Shown here: positions 25,879 through 32,954 of the stretch, piece by piece
Numbering within the stretch: position 1 is the stretch's first letter
Layout of the letters: the number at the start of each line of letters is the position of its first letter
Assembly: GCF_001189845.1 (NCBI RefSeq)
Contig: NZ_LFLZ01000007.1
Location: 124,001 to 188,000, forward strand
Direction: 5' to 3'
Length of the DNA stretch: 64,000 nucleotides
DNA from: Bradyrhizobium tropiciagri
GTDB taxonomy: Bacteria > Pseudomonadota > Alphaproteobacteria > Rhizobiales > Xanthobacteraceae
Translations under genes and position numbers: made by a program
The notes under the pieces: generated by a model
What the model saw: only the letters and a program-made list of their open reading frames with translations
Told to the model about the DNA's origin: nothing
Databases searched by the model: none

Positions 25879-26794
25879 CGTCGCCTCCCATCATTGCACG
25901 CTGCATGTTCGAGGGACGGCGCCATGTAGGCGGCGGCCGATTGGGTGGTGCTGTTACGGGATTGCCGGCCTGGTCAATGACGGCGCCGTTGTGCTGGGTG
26001 CGCTCGCGGTCGAACTCGGCGCCTTTGAGGCACCATGTCCGCCATGCCGCCGTCCAGTCTCGGTACCTGCGGCCCTTGGCGCGATGGTTGGCCTCAAACT
26101 TCTGGAACTCATGGGCGGCGCGTGCGGGGTGCCAGTTCGCATTCCTAGCAGCGATCTCGATCATGGAGTCATCGAGCGTGAGATCGTCGGGGAAGGGAGT
26201 CTCTGACTGCAAACGAGACGCCGCCTTCTTCCGATTCCTTCCAGCTGCAGGGGGGCATTCCCCCTCAGATGGTTCTATCAGATGGTTCTCTTCAGATGGT
26301 TTGTGCGAACTGGGGTTCGCCTCTTGCGTGCTTCCCAGTTCGCCCCTTGATGCTTCCCAGTTCGCCCCTTGATGGTCGGAAGAGGCGAACGTAGGTTCGC
26401 CCCTCAGTGGCATATGAGGCGAACTGGTGTTCGCCTCTTTGATCACCATGCGGTAGGCATTGGTCGCGGTCTTGGCGTTCTGTAACCGCTCGCCGCCACC
26501 GATCTCAACTGCAAGGTGACCGCGCTCGACCAGCTTGTCGATGATCTTCTGCAGGCCGCGCCGGGTGACGCGTGCCAGCTTGTACAGCGTCTCCTGACTA
26601 GGCCACGCCTTGCCGGACTCGCGGTTGATGTGCTGACTGATGATGTAGACGGTGACGAACCCTGCGGCGCTGATCGCGTGATCGGCCTGCACTTGGTTCA
26701 ACCAGGAGAAGAGATCGCGGGTGAATTTGTCGCCTGTGGCCTTGCGGGCGGCTTGCTTGGCGGCGGCCGGCTGACTATCTGTAACCATGTTCAC
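25871..26794 (-). CDS. winged-helix replication-initiator-like protein with internal iterons
   Basis: A 307-residue protein. Residues about 25-115 are a winged helix-turn-helix (HINRESGKAWPSQETLYKLARVTRRGLQKIIDKL). Residues about 117-200 are a low-complexity linker rich in Ser, Glu and Pro. Residues 200-285 form a second, Trp/Arg-rich domain (WHPARAAHEFQKFEANHR, DWTAAWRTWC). This is the general plan of lambda O/RepA-like initiators. The DNA coding for the linker contains a cluster of palindromes like an origin (26305-26437). It is the first gene of the replication unit, nearest the right end. Confidence 0.65.
   Translation of the reverse strand: MNMVTDSQPAAAKQAARKATGDKFTRDLFSWLNQVQADHAISAAGFVTVYIISQHINRESGKAWPSQETLYKLARVTRRGLQKIIDKLVERGHLAVEIGGGERLQNAKTATNAYRMVIKEANTSSPHMPLRGEPTFASSDHQGANWEASRGELGSTQEANPSSHKPSEENHLIEPSEGECPPAAGRNRKKAASRLQSETPFPDDLTLDDSMIEIAARNANWHPARAAHEFQKFEANHRAKGRRYRDWTAAWRTWCLKGAEFDRERTQHNGAVIDQAGNPVTAPPNRPPPTWRRPSNMQRAMMGGDDD
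26305..26437. repeat. iteron-like palindrome array inside the Rep-like gene (candidate origin)
   Basis: GCGAAC-N4-GTTCGC occurs three times with a constant 4-base spacer: 26305-26320, 26385-26400 and 26419-26434. The last extends to perfect 9-bp arms (GAGGCGAAC/GTTCGCCTC, 26416-26437). Two half-sites (GTTCGC at 26338 and 26360) lie in a perfect 22-bp tandem repeat (26331-26352, 26353-26374). The 22-bp repeat is not a multiple of three, so a coding reason for it is unlikely. Confidence 0.7.
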
Positions 26795-26857
26795 AGCCTC
26801 ACCTGTGAGCGGTGCCGAGTGACGGGGTGGTAGCCGTCTCTCAATTGATCAGTGAAA

Positions 26858-26891
26858 GCCTCGTCGCCTCATCCAAAGCGACGAGGCTTTT
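26858..26891 (+). terminator. intrinsic terminator near the right end of the element
   Basis: A perfect 10-bp stem GCCTCGTCGC/GCGACGAGGC is followed by TTTTGCATTT on the plus strand. On the minus strand only TTTC follows, so it acts mainly on plus-strand transcripts. Confidence 0.7.
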
Positions 26892-26994
26892 GCATTTCCT
26901 GATCTGCGGATTGGCCGACCTTCTCCGTTGTCCCGTCCCCGGGTGCCGCTACGGTCGCCTGAATCCTTAGATAGTCACAGGGTGTCACCTGTTC

Positions 26995-27019
26995 AACGCC
27001 GATACACGGCGCAGATACA
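26995..27019 (+). repeat. right 25-bp subterminal repeat (candidate integrase arm site)
   Basis: The partner of 10467-10491 (23 of 25 identical, same orientation). It ends 67 bases before the right core repeat and contains GATACA at 27001 and 27014. Confidence 0.6.
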
Positions 27020-27085
27020 CGGCTCAGAGCCGGAAAACTAAATGATTGGAATCTAATCGATAATGGAGATGGAATGTTTGGTTTC

Positions 27086-27104
27086 ATTCCGCTAGGGAGC
27101 GCCA
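27086..27104 (+). repeat. attR, 19-bp core repeat
   Basis: An exact copy of the 3' end of tRNA-Glu (10369-10387). No other tRNA sequence is next to it, as expected for the distal junction of the element. Confidence 0.9.
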
Positions 27105-27253
27105 GCGCGCAAATATCATCGGATTAACTTCAGTCTTATCAATCGGTTAGATCGCTGGCGGATTTCTTGTCGGACGTTTTGTTGCACGGAGCGCTTGGCT
27201 AGTTCCTAGTAGATTCACGCCGCGCGGCCCGAGAGCGACCGGTAGTGGTTCGT

Positions 27254-27481
27254 TCACCAATCGGTTCGCAGTTGATACCGATGCTTTAACCTAAACTCCG
27301 TGGCTCCCGTAGCGTGCTGGATTCGGTCGAGATCGGCGCCGTCCCTGACCGTTGCATGAAGTTTCCAATCCGGGTTCGCCTGAACGACTTCCACATGGCA
27401 AACATACTCGCCGCCGGGAAAGCTGCGAATCTCGCGTAAAGCGACCAACTCCAGGTCCCTTGCCGATATTGGCGTTCTCAT
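27254..27481 (-). CDS. small conserved hypothetical protein
   Basis: A 75-residue soluble protein (ISARDLELVALREIRSFPGGEYVCHVEVV, ATGATEFRLKHRYQLRTDW). The ATG at 27481 starts the coherent part of a longer open frame. The pattern resembles small beta-alpha proteins of unknown function in rhizobia. It is the last gene of a minus-strand series 28340 to 27254. Confidence 0.6.
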   Translation of the reverse strand: MRTPISARDLELVALREIRSFPGGEYVCHVEVVQANPDWKLHATVRDGADLDRIQHATGATEFRLKHRYQLRTDW

Positions 27482-27525
27482 GGCCTGAGCCTCGCCATCT
27501 ATGTTTCCGTCGGACTTATAACCGA

Positions 27526-27705
27526 TCAGGCCGCTTGCGCTGGCCGAGCGAGATCGGAAAGCAGCCGTTCCACGTTGCGCTTCTCCTCGTCGATCCTTTT
27601 CGTGAACTCCTTCCGCTCCTGCTCTGTTTTTGCCGTGTCGAGCAAAAACCGATAGTGACCGATTATCTTCTGGCTTCCCTGTATCAGAAATTGCGTCGTG
27701 CTCAT
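27526..27705 (-). CDS. 59-residue charged helical protein
   Basis: The ATG at 27705 overlaps the stop of the upstream gene (ATGA). The product is a single amphipathic, coiled-coil-like helix (YRFLLDTAKTEQERKEFTKR, IDEEKRNVERLLSDLA). It is translationally coupled to 27702-28016. Function unknown. Confidence 0.65.
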   Translation of the reverse strand: MSTTQFLIQGSQKIIGHYRFLLDTAKTEQERKEFTKRIDEEKRNVERLLSDLARPAQAA

Positions 27706-28016
27706 GGTGAAGCACCTGCTGGTCCGATGTCGGCATCGAGCAGCAGCTGTTCCCGAGCGAGAAGGGGAATGTCGGCAACCAGAGTTTCCATCGCCGAGGT
27801 TTCCTCGGAAAGACGTCGTTCGATGAAGTTGCGCTCAAGGTCGCTCAGCTTTGTGTTGAGTAGCCATCGATATCGCCTGATGTTGTTGCGACGTGCCCGA
27901 GCCTGTTCGAGTTGGCGATCGACGATCTCGCGCTTTTCTTTTGTCGAGAGTCGCCGAGCACACCAGCGGGACTCGATTCGGTCCACGATGTGTTTAGGAA
28001 GGTTGATGTCGTCCAT
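27702..28016 (-). CDS. hypothetical helical protein
   Basis: A 104-residue, Arg/Glu-rich protein with long helices (LSTKEKREIVDRQLEQARARR, LNTKLSDLERNFIERRLS). It is probably a coiled coil. It overlaps the next gene by four bases and follows 28026-28340 by nine, so the four genes form one operon. Confidence 0.65.
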   Translation of the reverse strand: MDDINLPKHIVDRIESRWCARRLSTKEKREIVDRQLEQARARRNNIRRYRWLLNTKLSDLERNFIERRLSEETSAMETLVADIPLLAREQLLLDADIGPAGASP

Positions 28017-28025
28017 ATCACCCTC

Positions 28026-28340
28026 CTAGGCCGCCAGCGGACGCAATGTCGATCGAAGACGATAAGGCTTGCCCCCCGGCGGATGGTGAGGACCGTCGTC
28101 AACACGGCAAAGGGCGTCTAGAATGACGTCGATCTTTACGGGTGACCTTAAATCCGCGGGCGCCCGTAAGCCCGGACAGGATGGGACCGCAGCAGCGTCG
28201 GATGCCCAGGACGCCAAGAGCGCGCGTTTTTCTTCTTTGGTCAGCGACAAGTCCGCCAAGACGTCCAAGGGATGATTGAATCGCGCCTCCTTGCGGTGAG
28301 ATACATTCAAGGAAATGACATTCGCGGTCGTCGGCCGCAT
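28026..28340 (-). CDS. small rhizobial conserved protein, first gene of a four-gene operon
   Basis: A 104-residue protein from the ATG at 28340 with GGAGG seven bases upstream. The region DVLADLSLTKEEKRALLASWASDA, followed by VILDALCRVDD, is widespread in Bradyrhizobium and related genomes, often as a short independent protein. Function unknown. Confidence 0.65.
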   Translation of the reverse strand: MRPTTANVISLNVSHRKEARFNHPLDVLADLSLTKEEKRALLASWASDAAAVPSCPGLRAPADLRSPVKIDVILDALCRVDDGPHHPPGGKPYRLRSTLRPLAA

Positions 28341-28414
28341 GTTTGCCTCCGTTCCAAGACGAGATGCTATGGTTGAAGCCGCGAGCGGCAAATCCGGACG
28401 CGGCTTCGCGCGTA

Positions 28415-28870
28415 TCAGGCCGCAGCGGATTCGAGTTGGTGTGGCCGGCTCGGCTGCGTTGAGTTGATTGCGATCCGACGCGGCTTCATCGCTTCCGGAA
28501 TTTCGCGCGCCAGCTCAATCTTGAGCAGGCCGTTGTCGAACGCGGCGTTCTTCACCAGAACATGGTCAGCCAAGCTGAACTGCCGCCGGAATCGACGGGT
28601 CGAGATCCCTTGATAGAGGTAGTCACGGTCAGCTTTTTCGACCTTGTTGCCTTCGACCGTCAGGACGTTCTGCTCGGCCGTCACCGAGATCTCGTCAGGC
28701 GAGAAGCCCGCGACCGCGAGCGCAATCTGGTAACGGTCTTCGGAAAGTCGTTCGATATTGTAGGGCGGGTAGTTGTCTTCGGTGGCCCGCTGGGCCGTTT
28801 CGGCCAGGTCGAACAGGCGATCGAAGCCGATCGTCGACCGGAACAGTGGGGAGAAGTCGTATGTGCGCAT
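28415..28870 (-). CDS. hsp20: small heat-shock protein, Hsp20/IbpA family
   Basis: A 151-residue ATP-independent holdase chaperone. The N-terminus MRTYDFSPLFRSTIGFDRLF is typical of IbpA-type proteins. The alpha-crystallin domain (about 35-130) contains YNIERLSEDRYQIALAVAGF, EGNKVEK and RRFRRQFSLADHV, and the C-terminus holds an I-x-I motif (RRIAIN) for oligomer assembly. The SD sequence GGAGGA lies eight bases before the ATG, within a ROSE-like thermometer, so synthesis is probably heat-induced by melting of the leader. Confidence 0.93.
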   Translation of the reverse strand: MRTYDFSPLFRSTIGFDRLFDLAETAQRATEDNYPPYNIERLSEDRYQIALAVAGFSPDEISVTAEQNVLTVEGNKVEKADRDYLYQGISTRRFRRQFSLADHVLVKNAAFDNGLLKIELAREIPEAMKPRRIAINSTQPSRPHQLESAAA

Positions 28871-28935
28871 AGCCAAATCCTCCAGAGAGCAAGATGGGTA
28901 TGAGTAGCACCGGACACGACCGGTGCCCGTTACAC
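28871..28935 (-). promoter_or_regulatory. ROSE-type RNA thermometer of the hsp20 leader
   Basis: Just before the start the minus strand reads TTGCTCTCTGGAGGATTT. TTGCT (28892-28888) can pair with the SD core GGAGGA (28883-28878), leaving a bulged G, which is the signature of ROSE elements known from Bradyrhizobium heat-shock genes. The 5' limit is approximate. Confidence 0.7.
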
Positions 28936-29466
28936 CTGGACCCGATTGGCATCCAGGCATCGGACCCGCAGGGGACCGACGACCAACGAATTAGATTAGG
29001 ATTCGAGAGCGTCAAGAGGGATCGCCAAAAAATCGAATCGATTGTCTGGCCTGAGCGCACCAGTCAGTCTCATATCGCGAAGCGCTCGCGCGGTCGACGT
29101 GACAGCATCGGGCATACCGATCCCTCCGGCGGAGCCAAGGCAAGTCCACCCCAGCGTTGTGACGAGATGCTCGATTTCCCCGGCCCGGTTGGCGCCTTTC
29201 TCGGCTCCGTCAATTTGCCCTGGATGTCGTGTTCGTAATTTGTTCTCATGGACACTCAGGTGCTGGCCTGTTTGCGATCTCTTAGCCCAGTTCGAAATTA
29301 GCAGTGCCCTGAATTGGTAGGGCGACGTTTTCACCGTCCCTGGGCGAAGTGCCTCGCGGTGCCTGCCAGCAGGTGTGTGAACAACCCCACAATCGCTGCA
29401 ATCAGAGGCGGTTTCGCAACCCTTTGGTAAACCAGCGGCGATAGGCGTGATCGCGGGGATGATGTG
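28936..29466. other. promoter side of hsp20, then about 400 bases without a gene
   Basis: On the minus strand TTGACG (29015-29010) with a TAAT-rich stretch about 17 bases on is a candidate promoter for hsp20. The rest shows no coherent reading frame on either strand. Confidence 0.35.
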
Positions 29467-29724
29467 ATGGCTCTAGGGTCCAAGAAACGCGAAACGCGCA
29501 AATCGCTGCGTCAGTCCGGCTGGATCACGCTCGATGGCGGATTCGCCGCGCGGCCTTGCGTGGTCGAGGACATGTCCTCGACGGGCGCAAAAATCACGGT
29601 CCAGGACAACAACACGCTGCCTGCCAAGCTGCGGCTGGCGTTTTCGCGCGACGCCCGCACCGGGCGCGCCTGCGAGGTGGTCTGGCGCGAGGGCAGGACG
29701 TTCGGCGTCAAATTCGTGCGCTGA
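29467..29724 (+). CDS. PilZ domain protein (c-di-GMP receptor type)
   Basis: An 85-residue protein consisting of one PilZ domain. The N-terminal basic segment RETRKSLRQSG carries the arginines, and DMSSTGAKI gives the second c-di-GMP-binding motif; VVWREGRTFGVKF closes the barrel. Stand-alone PilZ proteins of this size pass c-di-GMP signals to motility or polysaccharide systems. The ATG at 29467 is used; a GTG lies one codon before it. Confidence 0.85.
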   Translation: MALGSKKRETRKSLRQSGWITLDGGFAARPCVVEDMSSTGAKITVQDNNTLPAKLRLAFSRDARTGRACEVVWREGRTFGVKFVR

Positions 29725-29725
29725 A

Positions 29726-29770
29726 GCGTGATCCGGAAAAGTGGACGCCGGTTTTCCGGAAAGATCACGC
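29726..29770. repeat. REP-like palindrome, copy 1
   Basis: GCGTGATCCGGAAAAGTG at the left is matched by CCGGAAAGATCACGC at the right. The same element family recurs at 30100, 36538 and 41862. It lies two bases after the PilZ stop. Confidence 0.75.
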
Positions 29771-29783
29771 AATAAAAGGAGAA

Positions 29784-29822
29784 GCTAGGTCATGATGCGA
29801 TCCCTTCGCATCATGACCTAGC
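29784..29822. repeat. perfect 17-bp inverted repeat
   Basis: GCTAGGTCATGATGCGA (29784-29800) and its exact complement (29806-29822) are separated by TCCCT. No T-tract follows, so it is a repeat or processing signal rather than a classical terminator. Confidence 0.8.
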
Positions 29823-29852
29823 CTCGTCCGGCCGCGCGCGATAAAAGGCCGG

Positions 29853-30098
29853 ATGCGCAAGACCTGTTTCGCCGTCATCGCCGTCCTGCTTCCTGCCGCA
29901 GCGTTCGCGCAAGCCGGCGATCGCCGCAATTTCCAGACGCCACCCGATGCCGGCAGGACGTTGCCGTCAAAATCCTCGACGCGCAGCAATCCCTGCGCGT
30001 CGTACGGACCGGGCTTCGTCAAGGTCGAAGGAACCGACACCTGCGTGAAACTCGGTGGCGCCGTCAGTGTCGGTGCGGGGATGTCCAGCGGACGTTGA
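29853..30098 (+). CDS. small exported protein with a porin-like N-terminal motif
   Basis: An 81-residue protein with a signal peptide (MRKTCFAVIAVLLPAAAFA). The mature end reads NPCASYGPGFVKVEGTDTC and then VKLGGAVSVGAG. That C-x3-G-x-GF...GT-x-TC-x-KLGG pattern is the start of the barrel in Rhizobiales porins, but the protein stops directly after it. It may be a porin remnant or an independent small envelope protein. Confidence 0.6.
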   Translation: MRKTCFAVIAVLLPAAAFAQAGDRRNFQTPPDAGRTLPSKSSTRSNPCASYGPGFVKVEGTDTCVKLGGAVSVGAGMSSGR

Positions 30099-30099
30099 A

Positions 30100-30144
30100 G
30101 CATGATCCGGAAAAGTGCGAAGCGGCTTTCCGAAAGGATTATGC
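30100..30144. repeat. REP-like palindrome, copy 2
   Basis: It carries the CATGATCCGGAAAAGTGCGA core, followed by GCTTTCCGAAAGGATTATGC, two bases after the stop of the porin-like gene. The right arm is partly diverged. Confidence 0.7.
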
Positions 30145-30161
30145 TCTAACCGCCTTGCCGC

Positions 30162-30803
30162 TCACGACATCGGCGGTGCGACGAAGCGCACAAAGGCGGG
30201 ACGCTGTGCGATCTCGCCGAACCAGCGTTCGAGATTGGGCAGCTTCGGCTTGGTGAGGCCCTCGACGCCGAACCAGCGCCGCGCAAAGGCGCCAAGCGCG
30301 ATGTCGGCAATGGTGAACTGATCGCCCTCGATGAAGCGGTGCGTTGAAAGCTGCGCTTCGGCGACGCGCCAGACCACGGCCTCGGCATCGGCGTCCTTCT
30401 GGATCTTGACCATGTCGCGCTGCTCTGGCGGCGTGCGGACGATCCCCCAGAACACGGGGCGGTCGACCGGCTGCAGCGTCGACAGCGTCCAGTCGAGCCA
30501 GCGGTCGACGCCGGCGCGCGCCTTCGGCGCCTGCGGATAGATCGGCGAGCTCTGGCCGTACGCCATGCAGAGATAGCGCATCACCGAATTGGATTCCCAC
30601 AGCACATAGTCGCCGTCGACCAGCGTCGGGACGCGGCCATTCGGATTCATTCCGAGATAGTCGGGCTGATCGTTCTTGCCGAACTGCATGCCGGCATCGA
30701 TGCGCTGATAGGGGAGGTCGAGCTCGGCGAGACACCAGAGCACCTTCTGCACGTTGACCGAATTGGCCCGGCCCCAGATCGTCAGTTGCGGCTTGCTGTC
30801 CAT
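30162..30803 (-). CDS. gst: glutathione S-transferase
   Basis: A 213-residue cytosolic protein. The thioredoxin-like N-domain (1-80) has TIWGRANSVNVQKVLWCLAE, NPNGRVPTLVDGD and the glutathione-binding ESNSVMRYL. The C-domain is helical, with FTIADIALGAFARRW, the conserved hydrophobic staple region. Substrate unknown. The ATG at 30803 begins the coherent domain. Confidence 0.88.
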   Translation of the reverse strand: MDSKPQLTIWGRANSVNVQKVLWCLAELDLPYQRIDAGMQFGKNDQPDYLGMNPNGRVPTLVDGDYVLWESNSVMRYLCMAYGQSSPIYPQAPKARAGVDRWLDWTLSTLQPVDRPVFWGIVRTPPEQRDMVKIQKDADAEAVVWRVAEAQLSTHRFIEGDQFTIADIALGAFARRWFGVEGLTKPKLPNLERWFGEIAQRPAFVRFVAPPMS

Positions 30804-30888
30804 CACGCGATTCTTCCCGGTGTTGTACTTTGCGCGCGTTCTTAGCCGAAACGCCGGGGAAATGCGCGCGGTGAATTGTATCGAGAGC

Positions 30889-30924
30889 AAAAAAAGAGGC
30901 TCCACCGCATCGCGGCAGAGCCTC
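30889..30924 (-). terminator. intrinsic terminator after the 26-residue protein gene
   Basis: On the minus strand GAGGCTC and GAGCCTC enclose an inner CCGC/GCGG stem and are followed by a run of seven T. Confidence 0.85.
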
Positions 30925-30949
30925 GCTCATGCGCAGCATCAAAACGCAG

Positions 30950-31030
30950 TCAGTGGCCGAACAACAACCACAGCACGATGATCACCGGGATCGGCACACC
31001 CAACAGCCAAAGCAAAATTCCTTTTCCCAT
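30950..31030 (-). CDS. 26-residue conserved membrane protein
   Basis: It reads MGKGILLWLLGVPIPVIIVL and ends WLLFGH: one hydrophobic helix interrupted by a Gly-x-Pro-x-Pro kink. GGAGG lies before the ATG, and a strong terminator follows 25 bases after the stop, so it is a complete transcription unit. Very similar tiny proteins occur in many proteobacteria; function unknown. Confidence 0.8.
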   Translation of the reverse strand: MGKGILLWLLGVPIPVIIVLWLLFGH

Positions 31031-31184
31031 CTCGTTGCCTCCTCGCATTCGATGTATGAGGAGGCAACTTCAACGGTTGCGACACGTTCCTGGAGATTGT
31101 CCCGCCTGGCGATAGTCCCGCCCGTCAGCGATGGAGACGTGCAGACAGGAACGTGCGCTCCGGTGCGGCGTTTACTTTCGCGTT

Positions 31185-31637
31185 TTACCAATGACCGGTG
31201 TTGGGCATCGAGGCCCACGGTTCGGCCGGCGCCTTCGGATCGCCCTTCTGCAGGATCTCGATCGAGTGCAGGTCGGGCGAACGCACGAACGCCATGTTGC
31301 CGTCGCGCGGCGGACGATTGATGGTGACGCCCATCTTCATCAGCTTCTCGCAGGTCGCGTAGATATCGTCGACCTCGTAGGCGAGATGGCCGAAATGGCG
31401 GTCTTCGCCGTACTTCTCCTCGTCCCAATTGTAGGTCAATTCGACCAGCGGCGCGCCGCGGGTCTGCGGCAGCGACTTGAGCAGATGGAGGTCTTCCTCC
31501 GCGCAGAGAAATACCAGCGTGAAGCGGCCCTTGTCATTGTCGATGCGGCGCACTTCCTTCAGCCCCAGTGCGTCCTGATAGAATTTCATCGCGACGTCGA
31601 GATTGCGGACGCGCAGCATGGTGTGCAGATAGCGCAT
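31185..31637 (-). CDS. gloA: lactoylglutathione lyase (glyoxalase I)
   Basis: Converts the methylglyoxal-glutathione hemithioacetal to S-lactoylglutathione. The 150-residue protein has two VOC modules: MRYLHTMLRVRNLDVAMKFY (first metal His), LVELTYNW (Glu), DRHFGHLAYEVDDIYATCEK (second His) and SPDLHSIEILQKG (second Glu). All four metal ligands are present. The ATG at 31637 has AGGAGG upstream. Confidence 0.9.
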   Translation of the reverse strand: MRYLHTMLRVRNLDVAMKFYQDALGLKEVRRIDNDKGRFTLVFLCAEEDLHLLKSLPQTRGAPLVELTYNWDEEKYGEDRHFGHLAYEVDDIYATCEKLMKMGVTINRPPRDGNMAFVRSPDLHSIEILQKGDPKAPAEPWASMPNTGHW

Positions 31638-31826
31638 TGTTGTCCTCCTGGCAGATTCAGATTCTTGCAAAGATGCTTGTTTGGGCGGGATGGTCGGGGA
31701 TGAAAACTAGCAGCAAATCGCATCAAGGGGCAGCGCTAACGTACGGGTCTGCCCCGCAGCCGTTCGCGCTTTGCCGCCGTTCATGATCGCGTTCGCGTGA
31801 AGGCTCGATCCCTTAAAGGAATCTCG

Positions 31827-32075
31827 TCAGGCCGGTGGGCCGTGCCGCGCCTCCCTGCGCTGAGCGATGTTCCGGATCGCGCAGGCCATGAACCAGACGA
31901 CGAGAGCGAACAGCAGTCCGGCGTAGAGGCCGAAAAAGGGGCGCCAGGTGTTGCCGCTCAGGTATCGCTCGATCTCGGCGAACTGGAAAAATCCGATGCT
32001 GCCGAACCAGATCAGCCGCACCAACCATTTCCACATGATCGGCGCGAGATCGGCTGACGATTGGTCTTCTGACAT
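31827..32075 (-). CDS. small two-helix membrane protein
   Basis: An 82-residue protein with a polar head and two hydrophobic segments (KWLVRLIWFGSIGFFQF, PFFGLYAGLLFALVVWFMA), then a basic tail (RNIAQRREARHG). The ATG at 32075 begins the coherent part. No family recognised. Confidence 0.6.
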   Translation of the reverse strand: MSEDQSSADLAPIMWKWLVRLIWFGSIGFFQFAEIERYLSGNTWRPFFGLYAGLLFALVVWFMACAIRNIAQRREARHGPPA

Positions 32076-32125
32076 GTGCTGACCCTGATGCCACACCTTG
32101 CTAACACTCAGGGGATTGCCGCCCA

Positions 32126-32780
32126 ATTGGCGCAGTATTTAAAGCTTTACGCGCCGCTGCATCGCCGCAAGCATGCGCCGCACGCGATACGAGAAAGCCC
32201 CGACCAGGAAAATTCCGGGACAGGGCTTTCGTGGTCGAGCCTTGGAGGCAGATGCCTCTATCCCATCGAATGCCCATCACTGCCAATCAAGGACGCGCGA
32301 GGTTGGACATCCTCTAAAAAGCAAAACCCCGCGAGCGGGCTCGCGAGGTCTGATGCCGACCGGCCTTGGGGAGATCGCGCCGGCAACCAGACACCTAACG
32401 GTGCTCGCTGCGGAAGGTTCCGCCACCGCAAAAACAGAAAGCCCCGCAGGCTGGATGCGGGGCTTTCCCAGCTGACGGACTGGGGATCTCTCAGGGCGTG
32501 AGCCGTCAACTGTTGGGGTCAAACTTAAGGTTGAATTTATAAAATGCAACAGCGCCGCGTAGACGGAATATGCTCGCCCCACAGCGCTGCGCCAGACGCT
32601 GGGCCCTGAAATCCACAGCGCATTTATGTCTTCGTGCGGCGCGAAAGGTTCAACGGCAAGACCCGGCGCACGGCATTTGTGCGGGCGTCGAAGGCCGCGA
32701 GGGGGGCGCTTCGCGGATCACGCGCGAATGCGCAGGTACGCGCCGCGATGTCTGCACGCGTCTTCTTGCCGATTGCGATC
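32126..32780. other. 650-base gene-free interval with three hairpins and a repeated element
   Basis: Three strong inverted repeats occur at roughly 120-base steps. They are AAAGCCC...GGGCTTT (32194-32229), CGCGAGC...GCTCGCG (about 32330-32345) and AAAGCCCCGC...GCGGGGCTTT (32438-32466, perfect 10-bp stem). None follows a recognisable gene. A 110-base segment at 32544 is repeated at 38003. The interval may encode small RNAs. Confidence 0.4.
32544..32655. repeat. dispersed intergenic element, copy A
   Basis: It is homologous to 38003-38113. It shares ATGCAACA, GACGGAATAT, the identical 16-mer CTGGGCCCTGAAATCC and a terminal GGTTCAACG. The first 36 positions agree at 29. No reading frame is conserved between the copies, so it is more likely RNA or a repeat than a protein. 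Confidence 0.6.
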
Positions 32781-32954
32781 TCACACCTTGATGTCGAGCA
32801 TGGTCTCGACGGCATCACGGTCGGCCTTGTTCTTGGCGGCGAAGACGTCAAGAACATCGGCGCTGATGATGCGCGGCTGCTCCTTCGCCGTCTGATCGAC
32901 GACGAGTTGCACCCTGGCTTGCGTCACTTCGACAGGTACGGGGTAAATGAGCAT
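32781..32954 (-). CDS. 57-residue soluble hypothetical protein
   Basis: MLIYPVPVEVTQARVQLVVD, then ISADVLDVFAAKNKADRDAVETML. The ATG at 32954 follows GGAGGGAGAGAGCC, a strong ribosome site. No family recognised. Confidence 0.6.
   Translation of the reverse strand: MLIYPVPVEVTQARVQLVVDQTAKEQPRIISADVLDVFAAKNKADRDAVETMLDIKV

Larger units (their letters stand above)
10369..27104. mobile_element. integrated prophage-derived or satellite-like element at tRNA-Glu
   Basis: A 16.7 kb insertion bounded by a 19-bp direct repeat and opening with a tyrosine integrase beside the tRNA. Content: recombination (integrase, serine resolvase), replication (Rep-like gene with internal iterons), packaging and head genes (TerL, probable TerS, XkdF-like protease, broken tape measure), two membrane-protein/HNH cassettes and small unknowns. 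Most genes are on the minus strand with TGATG or ATGA overlaps. No portal, major capsid, baseplate, holin or endolysin gene was recognised. That fits a deleted prophage or a satellite-like element that borrows virion parts. Confidence 0.88.

Noticed and set aside
26331..26374. Tandem 22-bp repeats as a CRISPR array
   Set aside because: There are only two copies, directly adjacent without spacers, within a gene; they fit iterons better. No cas genes are present.
26869..27087. 72-codon minus-strand frame across the right end of the element
   Set aside because: It runs through the terminator and the 25-bp repeat, and the protein has no coherent composition.
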